From Siphonodentalium dalli (lineage: Eukaryota > Mollusca > Scaphopoda > Gadilida > Siphonodentaliidae), in the NCBI GenBank assembly GCA_032622095.1, contig CP136069.1, positions 33,888,194 to 33,952,193 on the forward strand: a DNA stretch of 64,000 nt, read 5' to 3'. Position 1 is the stretch's first letter. Each line of letters begins with the position of its first letter. Below the pieces are notes generated by a model, which did not search any database, had not been told where the DNA came from, and worked only from the letters and a program-made list of their open reading frames with translations. Below, one piece after another: positions 36,101-63,708 of the stretch. A program made the position numbers and the translations under genes.

Positions 36101-36510
36101 GCCATTTGGTAGCATCGTAGGCTGTTTTCAGGTGTGAGGACACCTGACAGTAAATCACAGCATACTTGGCCGATTTCATCATGTTCAATAACCCGTGCGG
36201 TGCGTGCAATCGCGAAGATGTTCTTCTCGTCAATGGATATCGAAGACGTGTAAAAGTATTCTATTAGACTCCTCATAGCTTCAGAATCGATTGTATCCAA
36301 TCGTAGCTCTCTTTGGTTGATCGGAAGATTTTGGAATGTATTGTAAAAGAAAGGTGACGATGCTGAAAGAACGAGACGATGAGCAAGTATCTTGACTCCG
36401 CCCACAGAAATGATGAGGTCACACAGCTCTCTTTTCTTGCGATGTTTACATATCTTCTGTAGGAGTTCATCTGTGTGATTTGTCGAGGTATACTGAATGG
36501 CACTATCCAT
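20592..36510 (-). CDS. BTB-BACK-C2H2 zinc-finger protein gene (five coding exons, whole span)
   Basis: Five minus-strand exons (36510-36031, 33400-33245, 29329-29245, 23785-23355, 21179-20592) join in phase into about 579 residues. A BTB domain lies at about residues 20-120, with the core pattern CDLIISVGG then [18 protein letters not shown] domain follows at about 125-240 and six C2H2 fingers at 316-475. The tail is acidic and polar and has three psi-K-x-E sumoylation-type motifs (IKLE, IKVE, VKME; lysines near 544, 559, 568). Proteins of this class usually bind DNA in the nucleus and recruit corepressors or cullin-3 through BTB, but the target here is unknown. Vertebrate ZBTB proteins mostly lack BACK, so no one-to-one orthologue is claimed. 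The exon chain is inferred from splice sites and phase. A separate BTB-BACK gene and zinc-finger gene is the main alternative, but the codon split G|GT between exons 3 and 4 argues for one gene. Confidence 0.85.
21758..22010. repeat. 45-bp tandem repeat, about 5.6 copies (intron 4 of BTB-ZF)
   Basis: The unit contains gattctcgtaaaagcagccg then actcactgtagaaa. Starts are at 21766, 21811, 21856, 21901, 21946 and 21991, exactly 45 bp apart. The last unit is degenerate. Confidence 0.93.
22383..23005. repeat. E-family element end expanded into a ~96-bp tandem array
   Basis: A TTAA-started E-family end (gggagctgcgctggtgcagc) is followed by copies of a 96-bp unit with caaggtaaatattgttaggc. The aggtcaagg mark falls at 22501, 22597, 22696, 22792, 22888 and 22984. 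Each unit carries the attctcttgtatatttgag...tataagagaatt hairpin, so a MITE interior became a satellite. Confidence 0.9.
23006..23354. other. Intron sequence next to exon 4
   Basis: AT-rich, without a recognised repeat; the exon 4 donor is at its right edge. Confidence 0.4.
23355..23785 (-). CDS. BTB-ZF gene, coding exon 4: Ser-rich linker, ZF1, ZF2 and half of ZF3
   Basis: Residues 241-384. A Ser/Asn/Asp-rich linker of about 70 residues is followed by ZF1 (C316, C319, H331, H335, with an 11-residue C-to-H gap, one short of the usual 12) and ZF2 (C342, C345, H358, H362). The cysteine pair of ZF3 (C370, C373) also lies here. The exon ends ...ATYCILK before donor GTAATT, so the intron splits ZF3 between its cysteines and histidines. 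The acceptor (cttccttcag) lies only 39 nt from the end of an inserted hAT-like element (23825-28365), so the branch point is either in those 39 nt or supplied by the element. Confidence 0.9.
24181..24300. repeat. CpG-rich palindrome within the hAT-like element
   Basis: Repeats of taacgttacgaccgcgttgg run one way and ccaacgcggtcgtaacgtta the other, with the dyad near 24219. Related single copies (aacgcaacaaacgcggtc) recur at 24305-24360, 26690-26755 and 26890-26940. Confidence 0.85.
25350..25500. repeat. ~150-bp perfect-looking hairpin
   Basis: acattctgggattcgagcat then gaaaacagtttgtgaac is followed by gagccggcttgccggcgag and then the reverse complement of the arm. The arm is about 65 bp. Confidence 0.85.
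28421..28850. mobile_element. H-family composite repeat (intron 3 of BTB-ZF)
   Basis: Begins aagcatgaatttagtgtgtc and ends acactaaattcagactt. It holds two hairpins of the gaatgaggtccc/gggacctcattc type with spacer gattgaagttccccagttaa. Confidence 0.82.
28851..29244. other. Intron sequence downstream of exon 3
   Basis: AT-rich with a G8 tract near 29150. No recognised element. Confidence 0.4.
29245..29329 (-). CDS. BTB-ZF gene, coding exon 3: end of BACK and linker
   Basis: This 85-nt exon reads [20 protein letters not shown] followed by ANMNGNNS, then one base of the next codon. The [12 protein letters not shown] stretch continues the last BACK helix. The acceptor is ctattgcag and the donor is GTTAGT. 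It ends in phase 1 and so requires an exon starting with the last two bases of a codon, which exon 4 supplies (G|GT, Gly241). Confidence 0.8.
29330..30905. other. Intron 2 interval
   Basis: AT-rich sequence with short G- or C-rich tracts near 29460-29510. No gene or clear repeat family is visible. Confidence 0.45.
30906..31153. mobile_element. D-family MITE, copy 2 (inverted, ends lost)
   Basis: Two hairpins at about 30915-30985 and 31068-31138 on the caatgcattctcttatatat theme are separated by ttacattctttaacaatttt. The TTAACCCTTTACCC ends are missing on both sides. Confidence 0.8.
31154..32318. other. Intron 2 interval
   Basis: AT-rich. A fragment at 32150-32250 (ggaccc-ctgcccccatagcggaaaccctgg) resembles the arm at 14827. 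No gene is seen. Confidence 0.45.
32319..32953. mobile_element. H-family composite repeat with a C-family MITE nested inside
   Basis: Left part aagtctgagtttagtgtgcc and right part gcaaatgacagaattctata are H-family ends. The interior from 32592 to 32850 is a C-family element, so the H copy is older. Confidence 0.75.
32592..32850. mobile_element. C-family TTAA MITE, copy 3, with a B hairpin in its interior
   Basis: Starts TTAACCCTTTGAGTGCCAGG and ends CCTGGCACTCAAAGGGTTAA. In place of the C1/C2 interior it holds the caatgcattctcttatatat hairpin (32643-32712) otherwise seen in D and E elements. Confidence 0.85.
33001..33102. mobile_element. A-family MITE, right half only
   Basis: Runs from gagctttccgatgaatggca to attatttagtattactgta; the left arm is absent. 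Confidence 0.85.
33245..33400 (-). CDS. BTB-ZF gene, coding exon 2: middle of BACK domain
   Basis: The 156-nt exon encodes 52 residues, from [11 protein letters not shown] to RQFVIDK. The run of hydrophobic helices, the W in [16 protein letters not shown] and the following DDRQ match the BACK pattern of E/D..v..a...W...d...R. Its acceptor is ttattttcag and its donor is GTGAGA; both ends are phase 0, matching exon 1 and exon 3. It lies 2.6 kb downstream of exon 1 on the minus strand. Confidence 0.85.
33401..36030. other. Intron 1 of BTB-ZF
   Basis: 2.6 kb, AT-rich, with a C-tract near 34168. A plus-strand frame at 34937-35233 (98 codons) has no recognisable homologue or splice context. No repeat family was recognised. 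Confidence 0.45.
36031..36510 (-). CDS. BTB-ZF gene, coding exon 1: BTB domain and start of BACK
   Basis: The exon encodes 160 residues starting [10 protein letters not shown]. The ATG sits directly after an AG acceptor (upstream tttacttgcag), so a 5'-UTR intron probably precedes it. The frame also stays open upstream to a Met at 36657, which would add 49 residues if that acceptor is not used. BTB hallmarks are CDLIISVGG at about 30-38 and the [13 protein letters not shown] stretch at about 43-55. BACK begins with [20 protein letters not shown]. The exon ends at TCA before the donor GTAAGT, phase 0. Confidence 0.88.
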
Positions 36511-36893
36511 CTGCAAGTAAATATTAAAATTTAGAAAATCAGATGCACCGTCATGTGACTTAATGTTATCTGGGATAACATAATAAGCAGGCCGAGGCCC
36601 ATTTATTTCCATTATGGTCCCCGGTGCCACGCGTCTGGACCCAGACATAAGAATCACACTACACGCATACGCTCTTTATCAACGACACTGCAGATACGAA
36701 CGCTCTTTAACTATCAACGCGATTAACCCCACAGTGCCAAGAATGGTGACTGGGGGTGGAGAAGGGGTGCTTGGAGCTTCCCCAAAACGCTGCTACGACG
36801 CGTCCCATGGGATTTTACCCTTTAGATGGGAAGTTTGGTCTCCATCAATGCAGCCATTTTCGATTCAATAAAGTATATATATATACATGTATA
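36511..36893 (-). promoter_or_regulatory. Probable 5' region of the BTB-ZF gene
   Basis: Upstream of the first coding exon on the minus strand. The frame is open from 36657, so this stretch is either a 5'-UTR intron ending at the AG before the ATG or an N-terminal extension. GC content is higher than in surrounding introns near 36590-36850. No TATA box or other site is decisive. Confidence 0.35.
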
Positions 36894-37323
36894 TACCCTG
36901 CTGGACAAAACAAGTGTCCACTTAACCGCGGTGCGGTTAGCATTGCCACTGCGGCTGAAATGCAACTACACCGCGGCTCCACCGGCTAACTACAGTTGGG
37001 CCGCGGTGTACTTACCGATCGGCCACGGTGTAGTTGCCGCGGTGTACATTCATTAAACTGAAAAAAGACGATACAAACCAGAAATCTAACCACGGTGTAC
37101 ATGCCGTTCAGCCGCGGTGTAGTTGCCACGGTGTACATTCATTAAACTGAAAAAAGACAATACAAACCAGAAATCTAACCACGGTGTACATGTAGTTGCC
37201 TTTCGGTCGCAGTGTACTTGCTGTTCGGCCACAGTGCTCAACTGCGGTTACAAACTCTGACACCGCGGCCGAACGGCAAATACACCGCGGTGCCAATGGA
37301 CACTTGTTTTGTCCAGTGGGGTA
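36894..37323. mobile_element. G-family MITE, copy 1
   Basis: Starts taccctgctggacaaaacaa and ends ttgttttgtccagtggggta. The interior is rich in ccgcggtgta and gccgaac. A ~95-bp internal duplication (37045-37140 and 37141-37190) repeats cattaaactgaaaaaagaca. Confidence 0.88.
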
Positions 37324-37752
37324 TATATACACATATATATTTATATACGTAGTTCTCAAAATATATAGTAGATGTATAATTACATACACTTTCAGTACTA
37401 CTCTATTTCCCAGAGCAAACAAAATGCACCATATATACATGTACACCAATGGCTAACCAAGTATATACACAGAAATACTCTTGGGCTCCAAATAAACATG
37501 CATGCACGTTTATTATTTTCTTGGGATACCCCCCCCCCCCCCCCCTGCACTGTGCTCATTAGGGTCTGCACATTTATTAATTTTGAGGCTATGAAAATTT
37601 AAATCAGCACAAACTCAAGATTTCTTTATGATTCTGATATCAAAATGATAAGCTTATAACTTTATGCATGTACATATTCAAATATTGAATAAAACACCAC
37701 TGTGTTGACTCCTATGAGTCCTATACTTGACCTACTATGAAAATAATTTGTT
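37324..37752. other. Gene-free interval with a 17-C tract
   Basis: A run of C at 37529-37545; the rest is AT-rich without a recognised element. Confidence 0.5.
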
Positions 37753-38021
37753 TAACCCTTTACCCAACAAACCGGCCAAAACCGGCCAAATAAAGCTTCA
37801 ACAGCCTAAAATATCTTCGGTCTGTCTCAATAGAACCATACAAATATGGATATCATTGGAATCGGCTCCTTGACCATTTTTTCTTACATTCTTTAACAAT
37901 TTTATAATTTTTAATGTGTTAAGCCAATGCATTCTCTTATATATGCGAGGCGACCTATGGTCGACTCGCATATATAAGAGAATGCATTGGCACAGGGCCC
38001 TTCTGTTGGGTAAAGGGTTAA
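37753..38021. mobile_element. D-family TTAA MITE, copy 3 (inverted, one hairpin deleted)
   Basis: Starts TTAACCCTTTACCCAACAAA and ends CTTCTGTTGGGTAAAGGGTT plus AA. Only one of the two hairpins remains (37922-37995). Confidence 0.88.
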
Positions 38022-38149
38022 CCAAAGTTGATGTTTTGCTCAGAGTTCCCTCTGCACTATTATTTGGGTCTGCACTTTTATTAACTTTCAATGGAATTTC
38101 CCCCCCCTGCACTTTTATTTGGAGCCCAAGAGTAACAGACAGATGAGTC

Positions 38150-38882
38150 AATCGTATTTTTCTGTCATAAGCCGGACACTAGAGTAGCGATAACAAACAA
38201 GTTCAACCAAATAAACACTATCAGTTCACAACATCACGGATACTAGCAGTGGTGTGAATCTTTACATCGGCAATACATCAGATACCCTGCTGGACAAAAC
38301 AAGTGTCCACTTAACTGCGGTGCAGTTAGCATTGTCATCGCGGCCGAAAATGCAACTACACCGCGGCTCCACCGGCTAACTACAGTTGGGCCGCGGTGTA
38401 ATTGCCATTCGGCATGGTGTATTTGCCACGGTGTACTTTCGTCAAACTGAAAAAAGACAATAGAAACCAGAAATCTAACCACGGTGTACATGCCATTCGA
38501 CCGTAGGGTAGTTGCCTTTCGGCCGCAGCGAACTTGCCGTTTGGCCGCAGTGTACTTGCCGCAGTGTACTTGCCATACTCCCAGGTGCCTAATATCTGTG
38601 TCAGAACGATTATTAATTTTGGAGAAAATTCCCCAATGATCAATATTATTTGACATTGAGACAGAGTGAAATTGCCATCACTATTATTAATTTCAGCCGA
38701 AATCTCCACCCATCACTATTAATAGCCCTTCATGATTATTAGGCACATGAGAGTATCCAGAAATAAACAAGTCGATCATCTTTTTTTGTCATAAGCCGGA
38801 CACTAGAGTACGGTACCGGTAGCGATAACAAACAAGTTCAACCAAGGAAATACCATCACCGCTAGTGGTGTGAATCTTTACG
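38150..38882. repeat. ~110-bp direct duplication flanking a G-family fragment
   Basis: cataagccggacactagagt then gcgataacaaacaagttcaa and gtggtgtgaatctttac occur at 38164-38265 and 38790-38882. The second copy has an insertion (cggtaccggta). A truncated G-family element lies between them. Confidence 0.8.
38283..38578. mobile_element. G-family MITE, copy 2 (right end missing)
   Basis: Starts taccctgctggacaaaacaa and continues with the ccgcggtgt-rich interior, but ends abruptly after gcagtgtacttgccatactc. Confidence 0.82.
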
Positions 38883-39220
38883 TGAGATTTCTTCTTGAAT
38901 CTGTGTTAAGTCAATAAATAGCATTCCGCCACATATAGTACCAATATTTTGCAAGTGCGGACCTGTAGATAAGAATCTGTTTTAAAAACCTAAGAACAAC
39001 AATTCATGAAAAACCTACGAACTCTACACCTTCCGCGACATTAGTCATTACTCCCTAAATATTAATTTTAGGGACCACTATGGAAATAAGAGGGATTTTT
39101 TTGTCCTTCTTTAAAGTGTTATCCCTGGTAATGATATATTTAATTATAGAGGCTTATAAATATTAATACCACCGACTAACCATCTTAAAACTTTATTGGT
39201 TAAATTTCTTTTTGATTATA

Positions 39221-39600
39221 TACCCCGCTGGACAAAACAAGTGTCCATTGACACCGCGGTGTATTTGCCGTTCGGCCGCGGTGTCAGAGTTTGTAACTGC
39301 AGTTGAGCACCGCGGGCCGAACGGTAAGTACACTGTGGCCGAATGGCAAGTTCACTGCGGCCGAACGACAACTACCATCGCAGCCGAATGACATGTATAC
39401 CAAGGTTAGATTTCTGGTTTGTATCGTCTTTTTTCAGTTTAATGAAAGTACACCGCGGCGACTACACCATGCCAAATGGCAAGTACACCGCAGCCCAACT
39501 GTAGTTAGCCAGTGGAGCCGAGGTGTAGTTGTATTTCGGCCGCGGTGGCAATGCTAACCGCACCGCTGTTAAGTGGACACTTGTTTTGTCCAGCAGGGTA
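39221..39600. mobile_element. G-family MITE, copy 3
   Basis: Starts taccccgctggacaaaacaa and ends ttgttttgtccagcagggta; inverted in orientation relative to copy 1. Confidence 0.88.
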
Positions 39601-39811
39601 CATCTAAATAGTGAGCTTAAAGATATATGTTAATGTCGACTGCATTTGTATCCAAAATTATTTAATATTGCTAATTCAAATTGTATACATGTGTCATCTT
39701 TTGTATAAATTGTATAGATATGTATAATTACCAATAAATAATCTAAACCAATAAATAATCTGAATGTAAATGTTGCCATAAATAATTGCCGTCTGCTTCA
39801 ATTCATTATTA

Positions 39812-40307
39812 GTTATCTTCGGCAACATCGGGGGTACATGGAGATTTAATACCTGGATGTCGATTTTGAACCCCGAGGCAGAGCCGGGGGTTCAAAAAGA
39901 GACATCCCGGTATTAAATCTCCATGTATCCCACGATGTGGCCGGAGATAACGATTTTGTCCCCACAACAATAACCATGTCTCCTTAATTTAAGTGTGTTT
40001 TTCATAGGTTATCCGATTAATTCACACCAATAAGAATAATTCAGTAGCTGACCTAAGGACCCGGCGTCAGGTGACGTCAAATTCGGCGTACCAGAGCAAC
40101 GTCACGATTGTTGGAAACTGCCAGTTCAAGGGTCATTCATATACCCCCGATGTTTCACGTGCTGATATACCCCCGATGTTTGGCGCACGTTCTCTTATAC
40201 CCCGCTGTCAAGGGTGACGGGGGACATGGTGATTTAAACGTGGCGTTGTAGCCAATCAGATTGCTAGTTACAACCGGATGTGGGGACAAAACTATTTATC
40301 TTCCGAA
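39812..40307. mobile_element. Inverted-repeat element with a 140-bp terminal hairpin
   Basis: 39812-39951 is a hairpin (ggtacatggagatttaatac against gtattaaatctccatgtatc, loop cgaggcagagccggg). A second arm, tgtggggacaaaactattta at 40280, mirrors attttgtccccacaacaata at 39953. The centre has a repeated atacccccgatgtt motif. Confidence 0.65.
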
Positions 40308-40619
40308 GTTCTGATAAAGGCATTCTTTTATCACAAAGAGGGAACTGCAATAAAATTTATCATCGGTCGCATATTGTTCCTATTATTAAACTGTGACCGA
40401 AAGAACTCCATGGTTGTTTGATCGATGAACGGAAGAAAATTAACTTACAAAAAATATCAACACGTGTGCATTTATGTAGAAAACCTTACGACAATGACCC
40501 ATCTCACGTGACACTATGCGAGACTGTTGTGCATTTATGTATACAGAAATGCACAAGGTGTGCATCTATGTATAAAACATTATGACAACGACCCAGGTGT
40601 TCTGATAATATAACAACCA
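40308..40619. other. Gene-free interval with a short repeat
   Basis: tgcatttatgtagaaaacctta and tgcatctatgtataaaacatta are diverged copies of one sequence. No gene is seen. Confidence 0.4.
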
Positions 40620-40835
40620 TGCGAGTATGCCAATATTAGGCAATGCGGTTTAGTTCTTTGCGATTCACAGTACAGTTGTGCTTGACATATAAGCCCATGC
40701 ACATGGCTCAGCCATTTTACAATTCCGGCGGCGGAGATTTTTAAATGTGGCTGGCGTTAGAAATAATATGGCTGGCGGCGGCTTGTGGCCAATATGGCTG
40801 GCGGCGGCAGCGTACGATGGCGGCTTCGGGCTCTA
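40620..40835. mobile_element. Right-end fragment of the hAT-like element
   Basis: From atgccaatattaggcaatgc to ggcggcttcgggctcta it matches 28150-28365 closely. No matching left end or target duplication was found nearby. Confidence 0.75.
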
Positions 40836-41955
40836 GTGTACTGGTAAGCGCCGTCTACTGTTCCTGATGCAAATAAAGGAAACATGAATATGTTTTGGTC
40901 ATATACCACTATAATAGTCGAATAGCAGTAGCACTATATAGTGGAATTCAGGATGTGCCTGACATGATAATATGTCTTTAATTATTCAGAATGTTTGTTT
41001 TAACTAGTATCCATATTTTCTGGAAGAACTACATGTACTAGTACTACTTAGATCAATAGATCATACTACTAGATGTAGTTGTGGGAATATGACTGTATCA
41101 GTCATTCACTTTTCTTTTGAAAACTCATCTGAACTTCTGAAGTGTTTCGCTCAACACTGACAACAGGTGAAACTTGAAAGTAAACAACTGAAAGTGAAAG
41201 TGAGTGGAACTTCAATTCACTAAGTAAATTCAATTTCACGATCATAGCATTATAGATTATGACATTAAAAAGCAAAGCCATAAACGGTAGAAATATGTTT
41301 ACCTCCGCAACAGGAACGTGCCCCTCCCCTCAAAATGGAAGCGGATTGATACGGACACGTATTGTCCCTCCTCGTGACCTCCTCCCGCTCTATATTTTTA
41401 GAATAGAACTTAGAAGACGGCCTCCAACTTTAGAAAACTTTCAGGTATGTTATTGTTATTTTTTGGACCTCTGTGCAATTCATTCAAATTTCGTGTCATC
41501 GTGTGAATGAAACAGTGCTTCATATTCTCACTTTTTTTCTCTTCTGGTGTTTTACAATGGGGACATTTCACTCCTCCAGCTTCTTTGGGGAGGGGCTGTA
41601 ATCACCTTGCCTCGAGAGCAACAAGGAGGATCTCATGCGTGCGCTACGTCATCAGTTTATGCGTGAAAATAAACTGTCCGTGAAGGATTTTCGGACCGGA
41701 TTAATCTCGACCTACTATGTTCCATTCTGGTTGAGAATATATACTGCTCAGGTCACAAGTTTAGTCACTAACTCCATGAACTCGCTGCCATATATATTGG
41801 ATCCATCCAGCGTTCAGTGGTATTAGTACTACATGTCAAAGTTCTCGAGTAGAATTTCCATATATGGAACTTTTGAATATTCATGACTTCCATATATGGA
41901 AATGCTACTCCAGAACTTTGAGTACCTGTTGCACTAAACCTACGGAACGGGACTG
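40836..41955. other. Intergenic interval with a possible unassigned exon
   Basis: 41259-41453 is more GC-rich than its surroundings and open on the plus strand, ending CAG|GTATGT. On the minus strand the same stretch ends GAG|GTAAAC. It could be an exon of an unrecognised gene or a 5'-UTR exon of BTB-ZF; no homology supports either. A hairpin around ttccatatatgga lies at 41835-41925. Confidence 0.25.
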
Positions 41956-42748
41956 ATATCGTCGCATTGATCAGTGCTATAATGTCGTAAGGTTTGTTCC
42001 CACATTGATCAGTGCTATAATGTCGTAACCCACATTTTCAACTTTCCGAGAAAATGAAGGTTGAAGTTTTCAGTCAGACAACATTTCTCCTAATACTGAC
42101 AAAACATGATGTATAATTGTTGTATTTATCCCAATGAAAACTGACATTAGCTGTCCATTGAACCACATATTGTTTCTGTTTAGGCCTACTCCCTCGTTTT
42201 CTTTTAAAAAGCAATAACTTGTTTGGAGATACGACCTTTTGCGTACGCCAATGACGATTGGTTTCCGTGCTATAATGAAGTTGTACTAATAAATACAGAT
42301 TAAGCTAAATATGGTGGCAATCGCATGTGTCTATGAACTAAAAAGTGCCTATCCTACATTATGAATATTCACTCATGTGCATTATCAATTCATACAGAAA
42401 TTTGTGGAAAATCACAAAATTAAAATCACCAAATGATCACTTGACTAACATGGAGATACGACCATATACAGCACCCATTTGAGAATTTACAAACACAAAA
42501 CAGAAGTCACGTGGACAACCTGAAGCATCCGATTGGCTGATGTTGGACATACGACCTTATAGAACGAATAATTGTGAAGATCGCTGGAGATACGACATTT
42601 GTGTCACTGGTTTGTGAGAATATTTGCCATCCAATGCAAAAACAGTTTGGCCCATTGGATTGGATTTTTTCTCACGATTCGAATGATATCAAATACTCAT
42701 ATCCCGCCAAAATGGAGTTACGACCTTATAGCACTGATGCGACGATAT
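41956..42748. mobile_element. ~790-bp inverted-repeat element (J)
   Basis: The left end atatcgtcgcattgatcagt then gctataatgtcgtaa is the reverse complement of the right end ttacgaccttatagcactga then tgcgacgatat. The left subterminus is duplicated (41975 and 42004). tacgacc motifs recur inside. Confidence 0.7.
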
Positions 42749-42845
42749 ATATATATATGGCCGCGACTCAGTGAACATACGTATTAACAAAGACAAGTAA
42801 CTATAGGCATATAGATATAGCCCTTTTTTTATTTTACTTAAGTAC

Positions 42846-43318
42846 TTAAAGGTACTCAATCCGATAAAACTCCTCTCAATTACTATTTCAATGGCTTCGG
42901 GGGTCAAAAATATTTGATTCGAGTCGAGGAAGCCACCCATCAAAGCTCAGGTTTTTTAGATATCGATTTTAGAAATCTATTATTTTTCATTATCGGGAAT
43001 ACTTTCTGGCACAGAACACAGTCAAAATTGCGTTATTATTACCACTTGATTTTAGAGTTATCCATCCTTGTCTGTTTGAATAGTGTTTTGGTGTACACAT
43101 CTCGAGCAGATTACGGCAGTTGAAGGCAATTATTAGTATTCATCTCGAGAAAATAACAAATTTCAAAAATCAATATCTAATAACTCTGAGCTTTGTTTGA
43201 TGGGTTCCTCGACTCGAATCAAATATTTTTTACCACAAAAGCCAAAGAAATAGTAATATAGTAATGTTGTTGGAATCTGTTGAGATGCGGACCCTCTGAT
43301 CGGATTGAGTACCTTTAA
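42846..43318. mobile_element. F-family TTAA-flanked MITE, intact copy
   Basis: Starts TTAAAGGTACTCAATCCGAT and ends ATCGGATTGAGTACCTTTAA. Inner arms gattcgagtcgagga and tcctcgactcgaatc also pair, with a unique centre. Confidence 0.85.
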
Positions 43319-43734
43319 CTGTTGTCCCGATGCACTAATCTCTGATTTCCAGTTATAAATAACGACAGACTGCTAAAGTGTGCTGACGAATAAAGCACAT
43401 TTTTTTTTTACGACCGTACTTAATACTGACGTATATAGCCAAGATGTTATTTAAAACTCCCTGCATGCATGGAATGGTTAATTTACCCATTTTTTACGTT
43501 TTCACCTTTTCACAGTTTTTGGACCAGGAACCAGTATATTTATCAAGAGACATGTCTGTTGCGATACTGAGGAGCTTTATAATTTGCCTTATACATATGC
43601 ATATTGAACCAGGGTCTCAATTCTATTCCATAATGTTTGGTACCGGTACCGTTCCACGTGTAACATCAGTTTTGAGGAAATAATTTATAACTATAATTAA
43701 CTGGAAAAATATTTAGCAACAAATATATTATCAC

Positions 43735-44060
43735 GCATGTGCTCAATCCGATTCGATGTTCCCCATATCATCAGATTCCAACGACAACAACATTTTTAAA
43801 AATGCCGCTTCAGTTATCAGAATCGATTAATTGCCCAAAAATAATGCTAATCTATATATGTGAACTATATACAGTATAAAATTGCCCAAAACCTGTTATT
43901 TATCAACATTTTGTTCAACGGAATTTGGCCAGTTTGTCAAATCTCTAACATACAAAGCCACTTGATTTTAGAGTTATCCATTTTCATCCGCAATTTGGCC
44001 CAGACCGTCGGCTCGTGGACTTTTTGCCATGCCGCCAAAAAGTACCGGTGGTGAAAAAAA
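43735..44060. mobile_element. F-family fragment (left half)
   Basis: gctcaatccgattcgatgtt and gattccaacgacaacaacat match the F-family left part, as does cagaatcgattaattgccca shared with 11090. The right half is missing. Confidence 0.6.
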
Positions 44061-45173
44061 AATAGAATGGTCAATTTAGTGCCAAATCCATATACACGGA
44101 TGTGCACTTTAGTGACATGTGACCGTGGAGACGAGGTCACCGTAAGCGTAACGTCATTGTGTTGGTGTAGGGAAGATAACCCCAATTTGGTCTTCTGTTT
44201 ACAGTATACCGGCTGTACTCTTGATTTACTATTATATGTCTACCTGTGTCTAATATATATTATTAACTATACATTATTCTGATACATTATGAGAATAATC
44301 AATTTTAGTATACAAACACTGATACAATACTTGTTTCATACATTACACTCATGCATCAACTAAGTGTATGAGTAAAGAGACTGTCATGACGTATACGAAT
44401 TATTGTAATATTCTGTCATGAGTTGTTAGCTGATATTGTCAGACTGCATTAAGTTCACCCTACCTTAGAGCTATCTGAAGTATTTTGTTATTGAACTACA
44501 CCGTGAACTAGACAATTTTCAATATAAAAACTGCCAAGCAAGCTGAAACAGACACAATAAAAAACAAATTGCGCGCAAAAAAAATAAATGAAAATTTTGG
44601 GACCCACCCCCACAATATTCACTATTTTTCCATTTGATATCAACTTATGGGGGTAATTATAACTATATTGAATGTATTAGTGCTTCTCATATTGCAACAA
44701 GCCACAACATATAAACAAATATGTTTAAAACAGTTGAAAATATGTCAATGAAAAAAAAGTGGTCAAAAACTGTTTCCGGCCTCGTGTACCCACCCCCCCC
44801 CCCCACCTCATGTCTCGTAAACAAAATCGCCCCCCCCCCCTGTCTTTAATATATAAAACTTCAAAATGGTCTATTAGCTCTTCATATATCAAGAACCCTA
44901 TTTTAGCCCTGAAAGTTAGCTATGACGTCACAAGGTGTGAAAATTTGAATATTTTCAAATTTAGAGATAAAAAAAATGATCGACGACTGCCCGAAAATCG
45001 TTAAGAAACATTAACTTTTGAATGAAATATACTGGATAAGCACCTTTAGAATTAATTTTAAGGGAATTATGGAAAAATCAATTTAAAGGTGGTGCAAGTA
45101 CACCGTGCAATCAATTTAAATTAAATGAAATCAGTTTAATAAAGTATGCAAACTAGGAAAATTATATCTGTTT
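44061..45173. other. Intergenic interval with C-tracts
   Basis: C runs at about 44793-44805 and 44831-44840. No gene is recognised. Confidence 0.45.
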
Positions 45174-45262
45174 GGTGATCTAGCTTATAGTGGTAGAGCG
45201 TTCGCTTTGCGTGTGAATGACCCCGGGTTATAAACCCGGTTCGAAACCCGGGACGGGGAATT
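45174..45262 (+). pseudogene. tRNA-Ala(TGC)-like pseudogene or tRNA-derived SINE head
   Basis: The sequence has an A-box-like tagcttatagtggtagagcg, an anticodon-arm-like ttcgctttgcgtgtgaa and a perfect B box GGTTCGAAACC, so it resembles a tRNA-Ala gene. The T-arm stem is duplicated (cccgggttataaacccgg before the B box) and the acceptor stem does not pair, so it is not a working tRNA. It lies about 270 bp upstream of WDR48. It could be the head of a SINE, as no 3' tail could be defined. Confidence 0.55.
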
Positions 45263-45507
45263 ATACCCTCCTGTTGCGAAATTCAAGTTGTTCCAAATAA
45301 ATTGAACAGTTGAGCTGGATAAACAGAAATGCATTTATTGAACAATATATTATAAGCACACTGAAAACAGCAACATCTGTTGCTTTCTATTGATTGAGAC
45401 GTTCATGTGTGTGTCGTGCTTGTTATATGGTTGGCCCCTATTTTCGATTTAGTCCGAAACCCGATGTCGCAAAATATTCGACCCAACTGCAAGTACGCAC
45501 GAAATGG

Positions 45508-45515
45508 TGACGTCA
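45508..45515 (+). promoter_or_regulatory. CRE/ATF palindrome just upstream of the WDR48 start
   Basis: A perfect TGACGTCA lies 18 nt before the WDR48 ATG. In animals this is the CREB/ATF binding site and is enriched in TATA-less promoters near the transcription start. Its position suggests it lies in the core promoter or 5' UTR. Function is inferred from the motif only. Confidence 0.5.
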
Positions 45516-45533
45516 CACACACGGAAATTGAAA

Positions 45534-63699
<18,166 letters not shown>

Positions 63700-63708
63700 G
63701 TATCTATG

